From Oscillatoriales cyanobacterium (GTDB lineage Bacteria; Cyanobacteriota; Cyanobacteriia; Cyanobacteriales; Microcoleaceae), in contig RDXX01000041.1 in the NCBI GenBank assembly GCA_004292955.1, positions 19,500 through 83,499 on the forward strand: 64,000 bases of DNA. The letters are read 5' to 3'. A model generated the notes under the pieces. It saw nothing but the letters and a program-made list of their open reading frames with translations. It ran no database searches and was not told the origin of the DNA. Below, piece after piece: positions 53,807 through 62,691 of this stretch (position 1 is its first letter; every line of letters begins with the position of its first letter). A program made the position numbers and the translations under genes.

Positions 53807-54289
53807 TCAAGCGTTAGCTGACAGAAAAGGAAGGCTTTCGGCTAAGTTATCCTTGACTTCAATGCCCTGTTTTCTTGCCCAAAACTGGCTTAAGAAATGA
53901 ATTTGCCGCAAGCCAACAATTAAATTTAAACCTGGTACAAACATCCACCAAACTGTTAGCGGTTCTTTAATTCCTTCTTGGCGATAAAGTTCGTTAACTG
54001 TGTTATAAAGTTTGAACTGCACGATGTAAATCCAAGCAATTCCTACGAAGGAAAACCAACCAAACCATCCGGGAACGTCGGGGTCGAATATCCGCAAAGC
54101 TTGGGGGATGGCTACTCCTAAAACAAAGGGCAATAAGCAAAGTGTCCCCGACCAACCCTTGCCGTTATAACTCCGCAATTCTTCTTGAATAATCCATTTG
54201 TACCAGCCGTAATATAGCAGCAAGCTGACTCCAGATAGCAAGATTACTCGCCACAAAATGCGTGGCTTTCCTAAGGGTTTTTCGGACAT
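53807..54289 (-). CDS. integral membrane protein, DUF4234-like
   Basis: A 160-residue protein with three to four membrane segments (about 14-28, 48-62, 73-92 and 112-126). The motifs YYGWYKWIIQEELRSY and VWWMFVPGLNLIVGLRQI resemble DUF4234-type proteins, which are small membrane proteins of unknown role. It lies 51 bp after the convergent oxidase gene in the same direction and could be cotranscribed with it. Confidence 0.7.
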   Translation of the reverse strand: MSEKPLGKPRILWRVILLSGVSLLLYYGWYKWIIQEELRSYNGKGWSGTLCLLPFVLGVAIPQALRIFDPDVPGWFGWFSFVGIAWIYIVQFKLYNTVNELYRQEGIKEPLTVWWMFVPGLNLIVGLRQIHFLSQFWARKQGIEVKDNLAESLPFLSANA

Positions 54290-54340
54290 TTTTAGATGTA
54301 AGATATGAATGGCTTTATTGATTATATTAACATTTGTTAA

Positions 54341-55510
54341 TTATTGCAAAATTGCTTCTCGGATCGATCGCGCGGTAGCAGGGGCCAGCAGAACACCATT
54401 GCGGTAGTGGCCGCTAGCGATGAAAACCTTGCTGTTACTGGGAAGCGCTTCGATAATTGGGGCTGGGCGTCCTTCGGGGCGCGGGCGCAATCCCGACCAT
54501 TTTCGGATGATTTCAGCTTCGGCTAAGGCTGGACAAAGTGCGATCGCCCTTGCCATCACTTCCTCCAACATCTCAGCATTCGCCTGCACTTCCCCGCCGT
54601 TTTCGGGAAACTCTACCGTCGCCCCCACCCAACATTCTTGATTTGCCAAAGGTACAATGTGAATGTCATCGCAGGTAATTACTGGCGCAAAATCTGGGTT
54701 TCCCAAGGGATTTTTCAACCGCAAATGCAGCGCCTGTCCCAACACCGGGCGAATGTCCACCAATTGATTTAAGGATGCAGTGACAGCAGCAGTACCTAAG
54801 CCAGCAGATACAATTAGTCGATCGAATTTTTCAGTAACAGGCAAGATGCCTGTTCCACAAGATATTAAGTTTATTGTGGGGTTGGTACTATTTTCAGTAA
54901 CAGGCAAGATGCCTGTTCCACAAGATAGGGAGTTTGTTGTGGAACAGGCATCTTGCCCGCTCTTGATGCCTTGAACTTCTACCCCAAACTGAAAATTAAC
55001 TCCATTGAGCTTAGCAGCATCAACCAAAGCTAAAGTTAAAGTAGTTGGATCGACTTGCCGGTCTTGAGGCGAATAAATCCCAGCAATTATGTTATGATTT
55101 AAATCAAGATGAGGGCAAAACTCGCGCACTTGTTCCACCTCCCAAAGTTCTAATTTCCAACCTTGAGACTTGCGAGTTGCTGCTAGCTTTTCCCACTTAC
55201 TTAAATCTTCTCCTTCCGAACACAGCAGCAAAATTCCCTGTTTGTTAAATGGAATTTTCCGCCCCGTAGCTGCTTCCAATTCAGGAATCAAAGTTTCGTA
55301 GCGCTGAAGGCTGGTTTCCCTTAAATGCCAATTTCTGCCCTTAGTTTTGTGGCTGATAACTCCCATCAAAACGCCGAGGGCTGCACCTGTAGAACCTTGT
55401 ACTGGGGGCTGTTTGTCGAATACAGTGACTTTTAATTCGGGAAATTTACTTAGTTCAAAGGCGATCGAAGCCCCGACAATACCGCAACCAATAATTGCAA
55501 CGCGAACCAT
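54341..55510 (-). CDS. FAD-dependent glycine/D-amino-acid oxidase (ThiO-like) with repeat insertion
   Basis: The 389-residue protein is a DAO-family flavoenzyme: Rossmann motif VAIIGCGIVGASIAFELSK (about 4-22), the FAD-site DRQVDPTTLTLALVDAA, RLIVSAGLGTAAV, and the C-terminal SGLRPRPEGRPAPIIE...GHYRNGVLLAPATA motif seen in glycine oxidase ThiO, which supplies the dehydroglycine for thiazole synthesis. Other thi genes are not adjacent, so the exact substrate is open. Residues about 183-227 (GQDACSTT..., with CGTGILPVTE twice) are encoded by inverted dispersed repeats and are not part of the family. The frame is kept, so the protein may tolerate the loop. Confidence 0.88.
   Translation of the reverse strand: MVRVAIIGCGIVGASIAFELSKFPELKVTVFDKQPPVQGSTGAALGVLMGVISHKTKGRNWHLRETSLQRYETLIPELEAATGRKIPFNKQGILLLCSEGEDLSKWEKLAATRKSQGWKLELWEVEQVREFCPHLDLNHNIIAGIYSPQDRQVDPTTLTLALVDAAKLNGVNFQFGVEVQGIKSGQDACSTTNSLSCGTGILPVTENSTNPTINLISCGTGILPVTEKFDRLIVSAGLGTAAVTASLNQLVDIRPVLGQALHLRLKNPLGNPDFAPVITCDDIHIVPLANQECWVGATVEFPENGGEVQANAEMLEEVMARAIALCPALAEAEIIRKWSGLRPRPEGRPAPIIEALPSNSKVFIASGHYRNGVLLAPATARSIREAILQ
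54831..54963 (-). repeat. in-frame insertion of family B palindromic repeats in the oxidase gene
   Basis: CAGTAACAGGCAAGATGCCT followed by GTTCCACAAGATA occurs twice in tandem on the plus strand (54833-54866 and 54895-54928) and once inverted (TTGTGGAACAGGCATCTTGC, 54937-54956). Translated on the minus strand this gives GQDACS and two copies of CGTGILPVTE. Confidence 0.9.
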
Positions 55511-55512
55511 TG

Positions 55513-55875
55513 AATTTTAGATTTTAGATTTTAGATTTTAGATTGTACAGAAGAATACCGGGCGGTTAGAAACCGCGGCTACATAAACGAAACCCGAGCT
55601 CAGAGGGGTTGAAGAACGGGCAGTAAAAATTACGTTTTGCGTTATTTTCTTCAGTCCACGGAGGTGGACTTCGTGTGTGTAGACGCGGTTTCAACCGCCG
55701 TGGCAGTAAAAATTACGTTTTACGTTATTTTCTTCAGTCCACGGAGGTGGACTTCGTGTGTGTAGACGCGGTTTCAACCGCCGTGTGTGTGTGTAAACCA
55801 GGTTTCAACCGCCGTGTTCGTGTGTGTAAACCAGGTTTCAACCATACGTCCGATCTGCGCGACAAACTAAAGCGA
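55513..55875. repeat. heptamer tract and tandem 83-bp family A repeats
   Basis: ATTTTAG units (55513-55545) are followed by GCGGTTAGAAACCGCGG and then two nearly identical units of about 83 bp (about 55619-55701 and 55702-55784) with GTAAAAATTACG, TCCACGGAGGTGGA, GTGTGTAGACGCGGTTTCAA and CCGCCGTG. Two shortened CAGGTTTCAACC copies follow to about 55840. The block lies between oppositely placed ends of the oxidase start and psbQ end. Confidence 0.88.
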
Positions 55876-56319
55876 TTAGGCTTTAGGAAGTAGCTGCAAG
55901 AAAGTATCGAAATCCTTCACAGCTTTGCTATAACTAGCGGTGATTTTGGCATTGTCAGCCATTTTAGCAGCGTTATCAATCTCTACCAAATCAGCAAACA
56001 AACTCTTGGTCAAATCCATAGCTTGCTGTTGAGATTTCGGCAACAAACTGCCCGACACGGTTTTCATGGTGCCGCGCAATTCGCCGAGAGGCCCGTGAAT
56101 GTAAGTTTTGGCATCAATCCAATTTTTTTTCTGAATTAGGGTTCCTAGGTTGTTCATGCGCGATCGGAACTCTGTCAGAGTAGGAACATAGCGCTGAATC
56201 TGTTGGATCTGGGCTGCTGTGTAAGTCGTGGGAACTTTTGCTTCGACACTGCTGCAACTAACCAGAAATGCCATCAAAAATGCCATCATCAAGGCAAAAA
56301 AGGAACGGGGACGAGTCAT
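55876..56319 (-). CDS. psbQ: photosystem II lipoprotein PsbQ (CyanoQ)
   Basis: Cyanobacterial PsbQ is a lumenal lipoprotein that stabilises the oxygen-evolving side of photosystem II. The 147-residue protein has a signal peptide with lipobox FLVSC (Cys near residue 22), then a four-helix bundle: YTAAQIQQIQRYVPTLTEFRSRM, NLGTLIQKKNWIDAKTYIHGPLGELRGTM and the C-terminal YSKAVKDFDTFLQLLPKA, all typical of the family. It is single, with repeats on both sides. Confidence 0.94.
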   Translation of the reverse strand: MTRPRSFFALMMAFLMAFLVSCSSVEAKVPTTYTAAQIQQIQRYVPTLTEFRSRMNNLGTLIQKKNWIDAKTYIHGPLGELRGTMKTVSGSLLPKSQQQAMDLTKSLFADLVEIDNAAKMADNAKITASYSKAVKDFDTFLQLLPKA

Positions 56320-56410
56320 AGCGATTTTAGACTTTAGATTTTAGATTTCTCGTTGCGGGCCGGCACCGGGACACCGCCCCTACTTTGCACCGAGAGTTAG
56401 GTACAAAATA

Positions 56411-57262
56411 TTATTTTACCTCCTTTTGGCGCAGAAAAGTTATCAGAGCACCGCCAACTTTTTCTGACCAATGTTCTTGAGGATAATGGGAGACTTCTTC
56501 TAGGGTGACTAACTCGGCATTTTTCATGGAATTGACTAATTTTTTAGCTGGTTCAACACTCAGCCAAGGGTCGGTTAAACCCCACACAAATAAGGTTGGG
56601 CTTGTCCATCCTTGTAAGCCGGATTCAATTTCTGCCATTGACTTTGGCAGTTGAATGTTGCGGATGGTGTTCATTAGCGATCGCCCTGCATCCGAGCTCT
56701 TCAAAAACGGGCGTCGGTAAACATCTAAATCCTTGTCTAATACCCTGATGCGACTTCCGCCTTCGAGGGTTCTGTCCACCAAAAGTGGGTCTTGCGTCAG
56801 CATATCGCCAATAAAAGGCAGCCCCAACTGCTGCATTTTCCAAGGCAATTTGATATCTGCTGAAATTGGTGTATTTATAATGACTAAACGATCGATCTTA
56901 TCGGGGTTTCGTAAAGCGTATTGAATGCCGGCAGATGCTAAAAATCCTTGGACGACTAGGGAAACTCGGTCTACTTCTAGGGTTTGAATAAAGCCTGTGA
57001 GGGCGTCTACAAAGGCATCGGGAGTATAAGCAAAGTCGCGTTTGTCTGGTTTTGTCGATCGCCCGTAGCCCACCCAATCCGGCGCGATCGATCGAAATCC
57101 ACTCGTCGCCAAATCTGGCATAATCGCAGTCCAGGTAAAGCTTTGGGACGGTATACCGTGCAGCAGCAACACTGGTGATTTATCACTTTCGTTTACCGGA
57201 TTTGCTTCCCGATAAAACCATTCCAGTGACCCTACTTGAATTGTTTTCTCATCAATTGGCAT
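56411..57262 (-). CDS. alpha/beta hydrolase with non-canonical nucleophile position
   Basis: The 283-residue protein has a full alpha/beta-hydrolase fold: VLLLHGIPSQSFTW oxyanion-hole motif (about 31-44), IAPDWVGYGRSTKP, the acid in FVWGLTDPWLS (Asp near 232) and the His in EVSHYPQEHW (near 259). At the nucleophile elbow, where haloalkane dehalogenases have QDWGG and esterases GHSxGG, it reads VVQGFLAS (about 102-109), with Gly in place of Asp or Ser. It may be catalytically different or inactive. It most resembles the dehalogenase/epoxide-hydrolase branch. Substrate unknown. Confidence 0.85.
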   Translation of the reverse strand: MPIDEKTIQVGSLEWFYREANPVNESDKSPVLLLHGIPSQSFTWTAIMPDLATSGFRSIAPDWVGYGRSTKPDKRDFAYTPDAFVDALTGFIQTLEVDRVSLVVQGFLASAGIQYALRNPDKIDRLVIINTPISADIKLPWKMQQLGLPFIGDMLTQDPLLVDRTLEGGSRIRVLDKDLDVYRRPFLKSSDAGRSLMNTIRNIQLPKSMAEIESGLQGWTSPTLFVWGLTDPWLSVEPAKKLVNSMKNAELVTLEEVSHYPQEHWSEKVGGALITFLRQKEVK

Positions 57263-57574
57263 TATTTTACTTGTTATTTATCAAAGAATAAGGCGGGTAT
57301 TCCCCGCCTTACTTACTTAATAGTTGGGTACGCACAAAGCACCATTAGTCTCAACAATTGCCTAAAACCTTTTGTATCTCAGGTTTCTATCTAAGTCTCG
57401 ATCCCCCTAAATCCCCCTTAAAAAGGGGGACTTTAAGAATACTCTTGTTCCCCCCTTCTTAAGGGGGGTTAGGGGGGATCTAGGCTTAATAGTAAGGCAG
57501 CAGTCTGGCACTACACAAGACGTATTTGTTGACAATGATAACTGAGCGCCTTACCCAACTCATGAAAGTCCAGC
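57263..57574. repeat. intergenic region with a C/G-rich palindromic repeat
   Basis: Bases 57400-57480 start GATCCCCCTAAATCCCCCTT, contain AAAAAGGGGGA and TCCCCCCTTCTTAAGGGGGG, and end TTAGGGGGGATC: an interrupted palindrome with C-run arms, a repeat type I know to be widespread in cyanobacteria. A smaller stem AAGGCGGG/CCCGCCTT lies at about 57290-57312, next to the alpha/beta-hydrolase start. Confidence 0.85.
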
Positions 57575-58564
57575 TTAGAAATTCATTTCAGCAGCTTGAA
57601 CTTTTTCCACCTGTTTCTTCTTGAGAACCAGCATAATTTGAGCCAACATAGTCAAAGCTACGAAAGCCATCAATCCTGTAACTCGATTGGCACTTTGTAG
57701 CACAATTTCTACATCTTTTTGACCGAAACCACCCACATTAGGATTGTTCGTCAAAAGTTCGGCGGCTGCAACTGTTTGTCCTTCAGTAACAATCAGTTCT
57801 GGGCCTGCGGGAATTGTATCAACAACCGCTGCACCTTCTGCTGGTTGAATTGTCACTTCATAGCCACCATCTTCGGGTTGAGCAATTTTAGAAATAGTGC
57901 CAGCTACTGAGGCATTATAAACAGTATTGTTGCTCTTGGCGCCAGTAGGATAAACCTGACCGCGACCGCGGTTTCCGCCGACATAAATTAGATATTTGCC
58001 GTAGTGAACTGACTTGTCAGTTGCGGGATTTGGCGACAAAACTGGGAATACCAATTCTTTGTATTGTTCACCAGGCAGCGGGCCCACTAACACAATATTT
58101 TCTTGGGTTTCGCTGTAAGGTTGGAAGTAAAGATCGCCGACTTTTTCCTTCATTTCTTCGGGAATTCTGTCAGCGGGAGCAATCTTGAAACCTTCGGGTA
58201 ACATCACAACTGCGCCTACGTTCAAGCCGCCTTTAGTACCGTCGCCGGTAACTTGCTGCACGCTTTGATCGTAGGGAACTTTGACAATTGCTTCAAAAAC
58301 TGTGTCAGGTAAAACAGATTGGGGGACTTCTACTTCAGTCGGTTTGGCACCGAGGTGACAGTTGGCGCAAACAATTTTGCCAGTTGCTTCGCGGGGAGTA
58401 GCGGGTGCTGTTTGCTGGGCCCAGAAAGGGTAAGCGAATGCTGCTTGGGGAAGTGCGATGTCGCTACTAAGAAAAAATCCGGCGGCGGCGATCGCAATTA
58501 AGGCAGTTTTGGCGATCGTCCTGGCACTGCGGCGAAATATCGCAGATAAGTTAGTTTGTGGCAT
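57575..58564 (-). CDS. petA: apocytochrome f
   Basis: Cytochrome f is the c-type haem subunit of the b6f complex, donating electrons to plastocyanin or cytochrome c6. From the ATG at 58564 ([10 protein letters not shown]) it has a signal peptide ending [10 protein letters not shown]; the mature N-terminal Tyr supplies the sixth haem ligand, and the haem site CANCH follows about 20 residues later. The body matches to the C-terminal anchor [33 protein letters not shown] 30 bp upstream is unlikely as a start. It is the second gene of petC-petA, with about 200 bp of heptamer repeats between. Confidence 0.97.
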   Translation of the reverse strand: MPQTNLSAIFRRSARTIAKTALIAIAAAGFFLSSDIALPQAAFAYPFWAQQTAPATPREATGKIVCANCHLGAKPTEVEVPQSVLPDTVFEAIVKVPYDQSVQQVTGDGTKGGLNVGAVVMLPEGFKIAPADRIPEEMKEKVGDLYFQPYSETQENIVLVGPLPGEQYKELVFPVLSPNPATDKSVHYGKYLIYVGGNRGRGQVYPTGAKSNNTVYNASVAGTISKIAQPEDGGYEVTIQPAEGAAVVDTIPAGPELIVTEGQTVAAAELLTNNPNVGGFGQKDVEIVLQSANRVTGLMAFVALTMLAQIMLVLKKKQVEKVQAAEMNF

Positions 58565-58599
58565 CAGAGTATTCAATCTCAAAGGTTCAGACAATTTAG

Positions 58600-58765
58600 T
58601 GATTAGTCATTGGTCATTAGTCATTGGTCATTGGTCATTGGTCATTAGTTATTAGTTATTGGTTATTGGTTATTGGTTATTGGTTATTGGTTATTGAAAC
58701 TAACTGCTAACCACTAACGACTAATGACTAACTACTAACTACTAACTGCTAACTAATGACTAATA
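58600..58765. repeat. mixed heptamer tract in the petC-petA gap
   Basis: TCATTGG and TCATTAG units, then TTATTGG units, then inverted TAACTAC/TAATGAC units fill nearly the entire space between the two genes. The two halves are partly complementary, so the petC-petA message could fold a long imperfect hairpin here. Confidence 0.92.
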
Positions 58766-58766
58766 A

Positions 58767-59309
58767 CTATGACCAGGTAGGTGCTTCGCCGGTGCGGAAA
58801 TCTGTTTCTTTCCAAGGGGTAAAGGCCACCTTGTCATCTGCGACAGTGGCGTGGGCCAAGGCGAGAGATAAAGGTGCGGGGCCGCGTACCACTTTGCCCT
58901 CACTGTTGTACTGAGAACCATGACAAGGACACATAAACTTGTTTTCGCTAGCATTCCAAGGCACGACGCAACCTAAGTGAGTGCAGACTGCGTTGATGCC
59001 GTATTCGGCGAGAGTTAAGTCTTTTTGCACCACGAGATAGGTGGGGTCGCCTTTGAGGCCTTGGGCCAAACTGCGATCGCCCGCAGGGTGCGAAGTCAAA
59101 TATTCGCTAACGATGATGTCGTTACCCAAGGCATCTTTAGCTGTCACGCCACCGCCAACAGCCCCACTCGACGGAGGAACAAAATATTGGACAACGGGAT
59201 AAAGTGCGCCCAGTGCCACACCTGTGACTGTACCGAACGTCAGCAAATTCATAAATTGGCGACGCCCCATATCGGGAACATCGGGATTTCCAGCAGAAGT
59301 TTGAGCCAT
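58767..59309 (-). CDS. petC: Rieske iron-sulfur protein of cytochrome b6f
   Basis: PetC carries the 2Fe-2S cluster that takes electrons from plastoquinol. The 180-residue protein has an N-terminal Tat-type region with [21 protein letters not shown] (about 16-36) as membrane anchor, a glycine hinge (SSGAVGGG) and the cluster motifs CTHLGC (about 109) and CPCHGSQY (about 127). It heads petC-petA on the minus strand, divergent from the DUF3067 gene 206 bp away. Confidence 0.97.
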   Translation of the reverse strand: MAQTSAGNPDVPDMGRRQFMNLLTFGTVTGVALGALYPVVQYFVPPSSGAVGGGVTAKDALGNDIIVSEYLTSHPAGDRSLAQGLKGDPTYLVVQKDLTLAEYGINAVCTHLGCVVPWNASENKFMCPCHGSQYNSEGKVVRGPAPLSLALAHATVADDKVAFTPWKETDFRTGEAPTWS

Positions 59310-59515
59310 GACCTGCCTTTACGGTTTTAAGTTACGTTTGTTTGTGAGCCAACTTGTACGTGCAGACAACTCGGACTATCGGTGCTAATCTGCTCGCACA
59401 AATTTGAGGCAGCGAAAATTCCTTTTAAGAATGCGCCTTCCAGCCTTTATTAGAGTATTATTACATTTTTTGAACTTTGTCTTTTAATGTTTAACAGATT
59501 CACTCAGGAGCAACC

Positions 59516-59833
59516 ATGACGGGCAAGGATTTACACCAGCTACTCCTAGAAAAATGGGGAAAGTCTTACGATATCAGATTGCGGCGGACGCGGGGCAAGA
59601 TTTTTGTGCAGGTGATGTGGAAATATTTGGAACAGGTGTCTTTTCCGATGACGGAGGCTGATTATTTCGAGCATTTGGACGCGGTGGCGAATTACCTCAA
59701 CGGCTGGGGCAGCACCGAACAGGTGAGAGAATATATTGTCACTACTCGCGATCGTCCGCGCTTGGGCAAAGCTGTCAGCGTTCCCCTGGATTTGGGCGAA
59801 AGAGCCTCGGAGTGGTTGCTTGACGAGTTTTGA
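59516..59833 (+). CDS. DUF3067 family protein
   Basis: A 105-residue soluble protein. MTGKDLHQLLLEKWGKSYDIRLRRTRGKIFVQVMWKYLEQ and YFEHLDAVANYLNGWG match what I recall of DUF3067, found in cyanobacteria and plastids and often next to petC. Function unknown; the neighbourhood hints at a thylakoid or b6f-related job, which is inference. AGGAG lies 6 bases before the ATG. A heptamer tract starts at the stop. Confidence 0.8.
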   Translation: MTGKDLHQLLLEKWGKSYDIRLRRTRGKIFVQVMWKYLEQVSFPMTEADYFEHLDAVANYLNGWGSTEQVREYIVTTRDRPRLGKAVSVPLDLGERASEWLLDEF

Positions 59834-60284
59834 GTCATTAGTCATCAGTCAATAGTCATCAGTCATCAGTCATCAGTCATATCCGAATGATACCGGAGTG
59901 CGAGCGTTCTGCTCGCTGCAAGGGAAACCACAACGGTCGATCGCCCCTTCGCAGCTTGTAAAGTTTTGTGTCTGGGCGGGGCTGGATTTTTTAAGTTGAA
60001 AGTCCCAAAAATCGTCAGGCAAATTTGTCAGCCAACTTGCTGGCGGTGAGAAACTAAGCTGTCGCGCAGCTAATTTTTGCAGTTTATTTTATTCAAACTC
60101 TGATGTGGCGGGCTTTCCGGCGCGAAGACTGCTGTGGGATTTAAATGTCGCAACAGCTTCTGGAGTTTTTTTAATTTTGGGCGATCGGGCTTCTAGCTGA
60201 CCAAAATCATCGGAACCAATTTCTGTCAACACTTTCACATACAATGAGTCTCAGATATCTTGTGAAACTTAGGAGAATGTTGTA
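59834..60284. repeat. TCATCAG/TCATTAG heptamer tract and upstream region of ccmK
   Basis: The tract covers about 59834-59882. The rest of the gap, to 60284, holds HIP1-like sites but no gene. The ccmK ribosome site AGGAGA lies just before 60285. Confidence 0.75.
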
Positions 60285-60593
60285 ATGGGTGTTGCAGTTG
60301 GAATGGTTGAAGTCTTAGGATTTCCCGCTGCCGTAGAAGTTGCAGACTCAATGGTGAAAGCAGCCCGAGTTACTTTAGTTCGCTATGAAAAAATAACCCG
60401 TGCTTACTGGACAATTATAGTTCGAGGAGATATCTCTGAAGTGCAAGCAGCCGTTGCTGCTGGAATTGAATCAGTTAAAAAGGTCGATGGCGGAAAGTTG
60501 CTATCGTATCACATAATTGCTCGTCCCCACGAGAATCTCGATTACATTTTGCCGATCGGCTATACGCCTGAAGTAGAACAGTTCCGAATGTAG
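60285..60593 (+). CDS. ccmK: CcmK-type carboxysome shell protein with altered pore loop
   Basis: BMC-domain hexamer subunit of the beta-carboxysome shell, 102 residues. The match is close: [54 protein letters not shown] and [19 protein letters not shown]. At the pore, where CcmK1/K2 have YEKIGSGRVT, it reads [10 protein letters not shown]: the small Gly-Ser-Gly turn is replaced by Thr-Arg-Ala-Tyr-Trp. That puts Arg and aromatic residues at or next to the central pore. The gene stands alone, away from the main ccm operon, as CcmK3-6 paralogues often do. It may form mixed hexamers or caps. A clear terminator follows. Confidence 0.9.
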   Translation: MGVAVGMVEVLGFPAAVEVADSMVKAARVTLVRYEKITRAYWTIIVRGDISEVQAAVAAGIESVKKVDGGKLLSYHIIARPHENLDYILPIGYTPEVEQFRM

Positions 60594-60640
60594 ACAAAGT
60601 TTTGACAAAACTTTGGTATGGAATTTTAACTTTTAGTAAA

Positions 60641-60676
60641 ATATAGAGGCGCGGGCGATCGCACCTCTATATTTTT
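60641..60676 (+). terminator. ccmK terminator with a HIP1-like loop
   Basis: ATATAGAGG (60641-60649) and CCTCTATAT (60664-60672) form a perfect 9-bp stem and run into TTTTATT. The 14-nt loop contains GGCGATCGC. Confidence 0.85.
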
Positions 60677-61145
60677 ATTGCCTGTTTATCCATCTTTTTT
60701 TGCTGCGGACACAAGTAATGTTGCAGCAGTTGGGTATGATGCGACATATTTGGTGGAAGCATAAACAAGTTTAATAAGTGCTATTTATTAAATTAATCAA
60801 TCATAACGCATTATCAATATATCTGCGGTTGTTAAATTAACATGAGAGTGCAATTTAGTGTTTTTACTGCTCTTCGGAAAGAAAATTGGTTGAAAAAATT
60901 CCGTATTTTTACGGTTCCAATATGAAGGCATTCCTCCTAATACATATTCAAATAGCTGAGAAGTGACTTTCAACAAGCAATGCTAATTGATGTGAGCAAG
61001 CATTTTTTCTAGTTTATATTGAATTTCATCATTTTTAGAGTCCTGGCATTAAATAAAGTACAGAAAATAGTTACTGTTAATGAAAACTTGGGGCATATAA
61101 AGGGTAATAAATATGACAGATTTTAATTGAAGTGACAACAATACA
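60677..61145. other. AT-rich intergenic region with a block duplicated at 62.6 kb
   Basis: Bases about 60878-61009 (GGAAAGAAAATTGGTTG ... GATGTGAGCAAGCATTTT) resemble about 62576-62706 (GGGAAAATTGGTCTA ... CATGTGATTAAGCATTTT) at about two thirds of positions by eye. Each lies upstream of a member of the same gene family. Confidence 0.6.
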
Positions 61146-62207
61146 GTGGAACAAAAGGGTATTGATATAGAAATCTGGGAACCCGAATTTATAGTCGTGC
61201 CAGTACCGAAGAACAGTACGAATGCAACTACATTTGTACAGATTCATATAGAAATTACTAATAATATACCAAGATTGTTTCCTTTCATAGATAAATTTTT
61301 AACGCCCGAACTTTTTACTGTTGACCGTAAAGAAATACGCCCTCAAAAAACGAGCGATAGACCAATAGCAACTAACTATTACAAGGGTATAGCAATTCCC
61401 CAAAATAGAGCTATAGTGCGGTCTTTTATGGCAAAGCTGTTTTGGCAAAATAACTGCCTGCAACTCCAAACGAGTCTTTTTTCTACTACCACAACCATTA
61501 TTGGGCCTGAGAAAATTTATTTGTTTCAACCTTTACGACTAGGAACTTACCAGCTTCGATTCATCTACTTAACTCCGGGCGATAATTTCTTATTAGAAAA
61601 TTCACCAGGGGAAATAATTAGAGTAGAAGAAAGTGAGAGAAGTTTGTTTGCAAGTCCTGCGATTAATTTACGATTTATTGAACCTGTGCCGCATCACAAC
61701 AATCGAGTAGAAGTCGATAGTATGTGCTTTGAAACGCTAGTTCCTGAGCCAAGCTTAAGAGTTCCACTAACCGCATCATCTGCGAAAATTCCCGTACAGA
61801 TTGGGATGAAAATTACCAACAATACCTCAACTCCTTTTCGCTTTATCTTATTTGATACATTGATTCCCCAACTAATAGGATAAAATGGTATGATACCTCG
61901 CCTAGACTGTGGCGGTAGTCTGGGATGGGTTATTCCTCAAGAATCCGACTTACAACTTGTGAAACCAGGAGAAAGCATTACTTTATTTCTCAAAGCTAGC
62001 CTTACAAGGCAAGCAAATAATCTGTTAAGCCTGATAGTTTCAGGTGGAGGTAGATCCTGTTCGAGGTTTAACGATCTCGCCTTCGGTACATACCAGATTC
62101 ACTTAACATACAGATCCCTCACAGAAAAATTAGAGTTTTTATGTGAAGACCTCTGGATGGGAATGGTGAATACACCTTTTGTGGAGTTTAGGCTGATTCC
62201 GCCTTAA
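61146..62207 (+). pseudogene. two-module hypothetical gene interrupted by an in-frame TAA
   Basis: From a GTG at 61146 the frame gives 245 residues, meets a TAA at 61881-61883 (after LIPQLIG) and continues in the same frame to 62207. Restored, it would be about 353 residues with two copies of a module of about 160 residues: (EPEFIVVPVPKN, QIHIEITNN, LRLGTYQLRF) and (VDSMCFETLVPEPSLRV, QIGMKITNNTSTPFRF, LAFGTYQIHLTY). The module resembles no family I can name; its beta-rich look suggests an immunoglobulin-like fold. No signal peptide. A nonsense mutation or a sequencing error are the explanations. Paralogous pieces follow downstream. Confidence 0.65.
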
Positions 62208-62279
62208 AGTGAGTCAAACGAGGAGGAAGAGAGAAACAGATGGTTTGCTGTATCTCCTAAATAATCAATTTGGTCGATC

Positions 62280-62462
62280 GTGGAAATTTATACACCTGTA
62301 TCTATTAACAGCAATACAGTTGAAGTAGATGGCATTCACTTTCAAATTTTCATGCCAGATCGTGTCTTGACAATCCCCTCAAATAAGCCCTATGCTACAA
62401 CTCTTGTAAAACTCGCTCTTCAGATTACGAATAAAACGGCAGCCTCGTTGCGCTTCCAATAG
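62280..62462 (+). pseudogene. truncated copy of the same hypothetical module
   Basis: From a GTG: VEIYTPVSINSNTVEVDGIH then FQIFMPDRVLTIPSNKP and LALQITNKTAASLRF, then stop. It matches the first 60 residues of the module (EVDGIHFxxxMPxxVLTIP, ALQITNKT) and lacks the remaining 100. Confidence 0.65.
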
Positions 62463-62691
62463 TTAAATAAAACGTTACAGATTCTAGGGAAATATGGTAA
62501 AAAACTGCGGTGAATTGTATCGATCGCTAATTTTTGGACTAAGCATTCGAGAGAGCCGTTCTACTGCTGGTAGTAGGGAAAATTGGTCTAAAAAAGTTCA
62601 GTATTTTTACGCTTAAAAGATTAATAGATTTGTCCTAATATATATCGTCAAATAGTAATGAGTCACTTTTAAAAAAGCAGAGCTAATTCAT

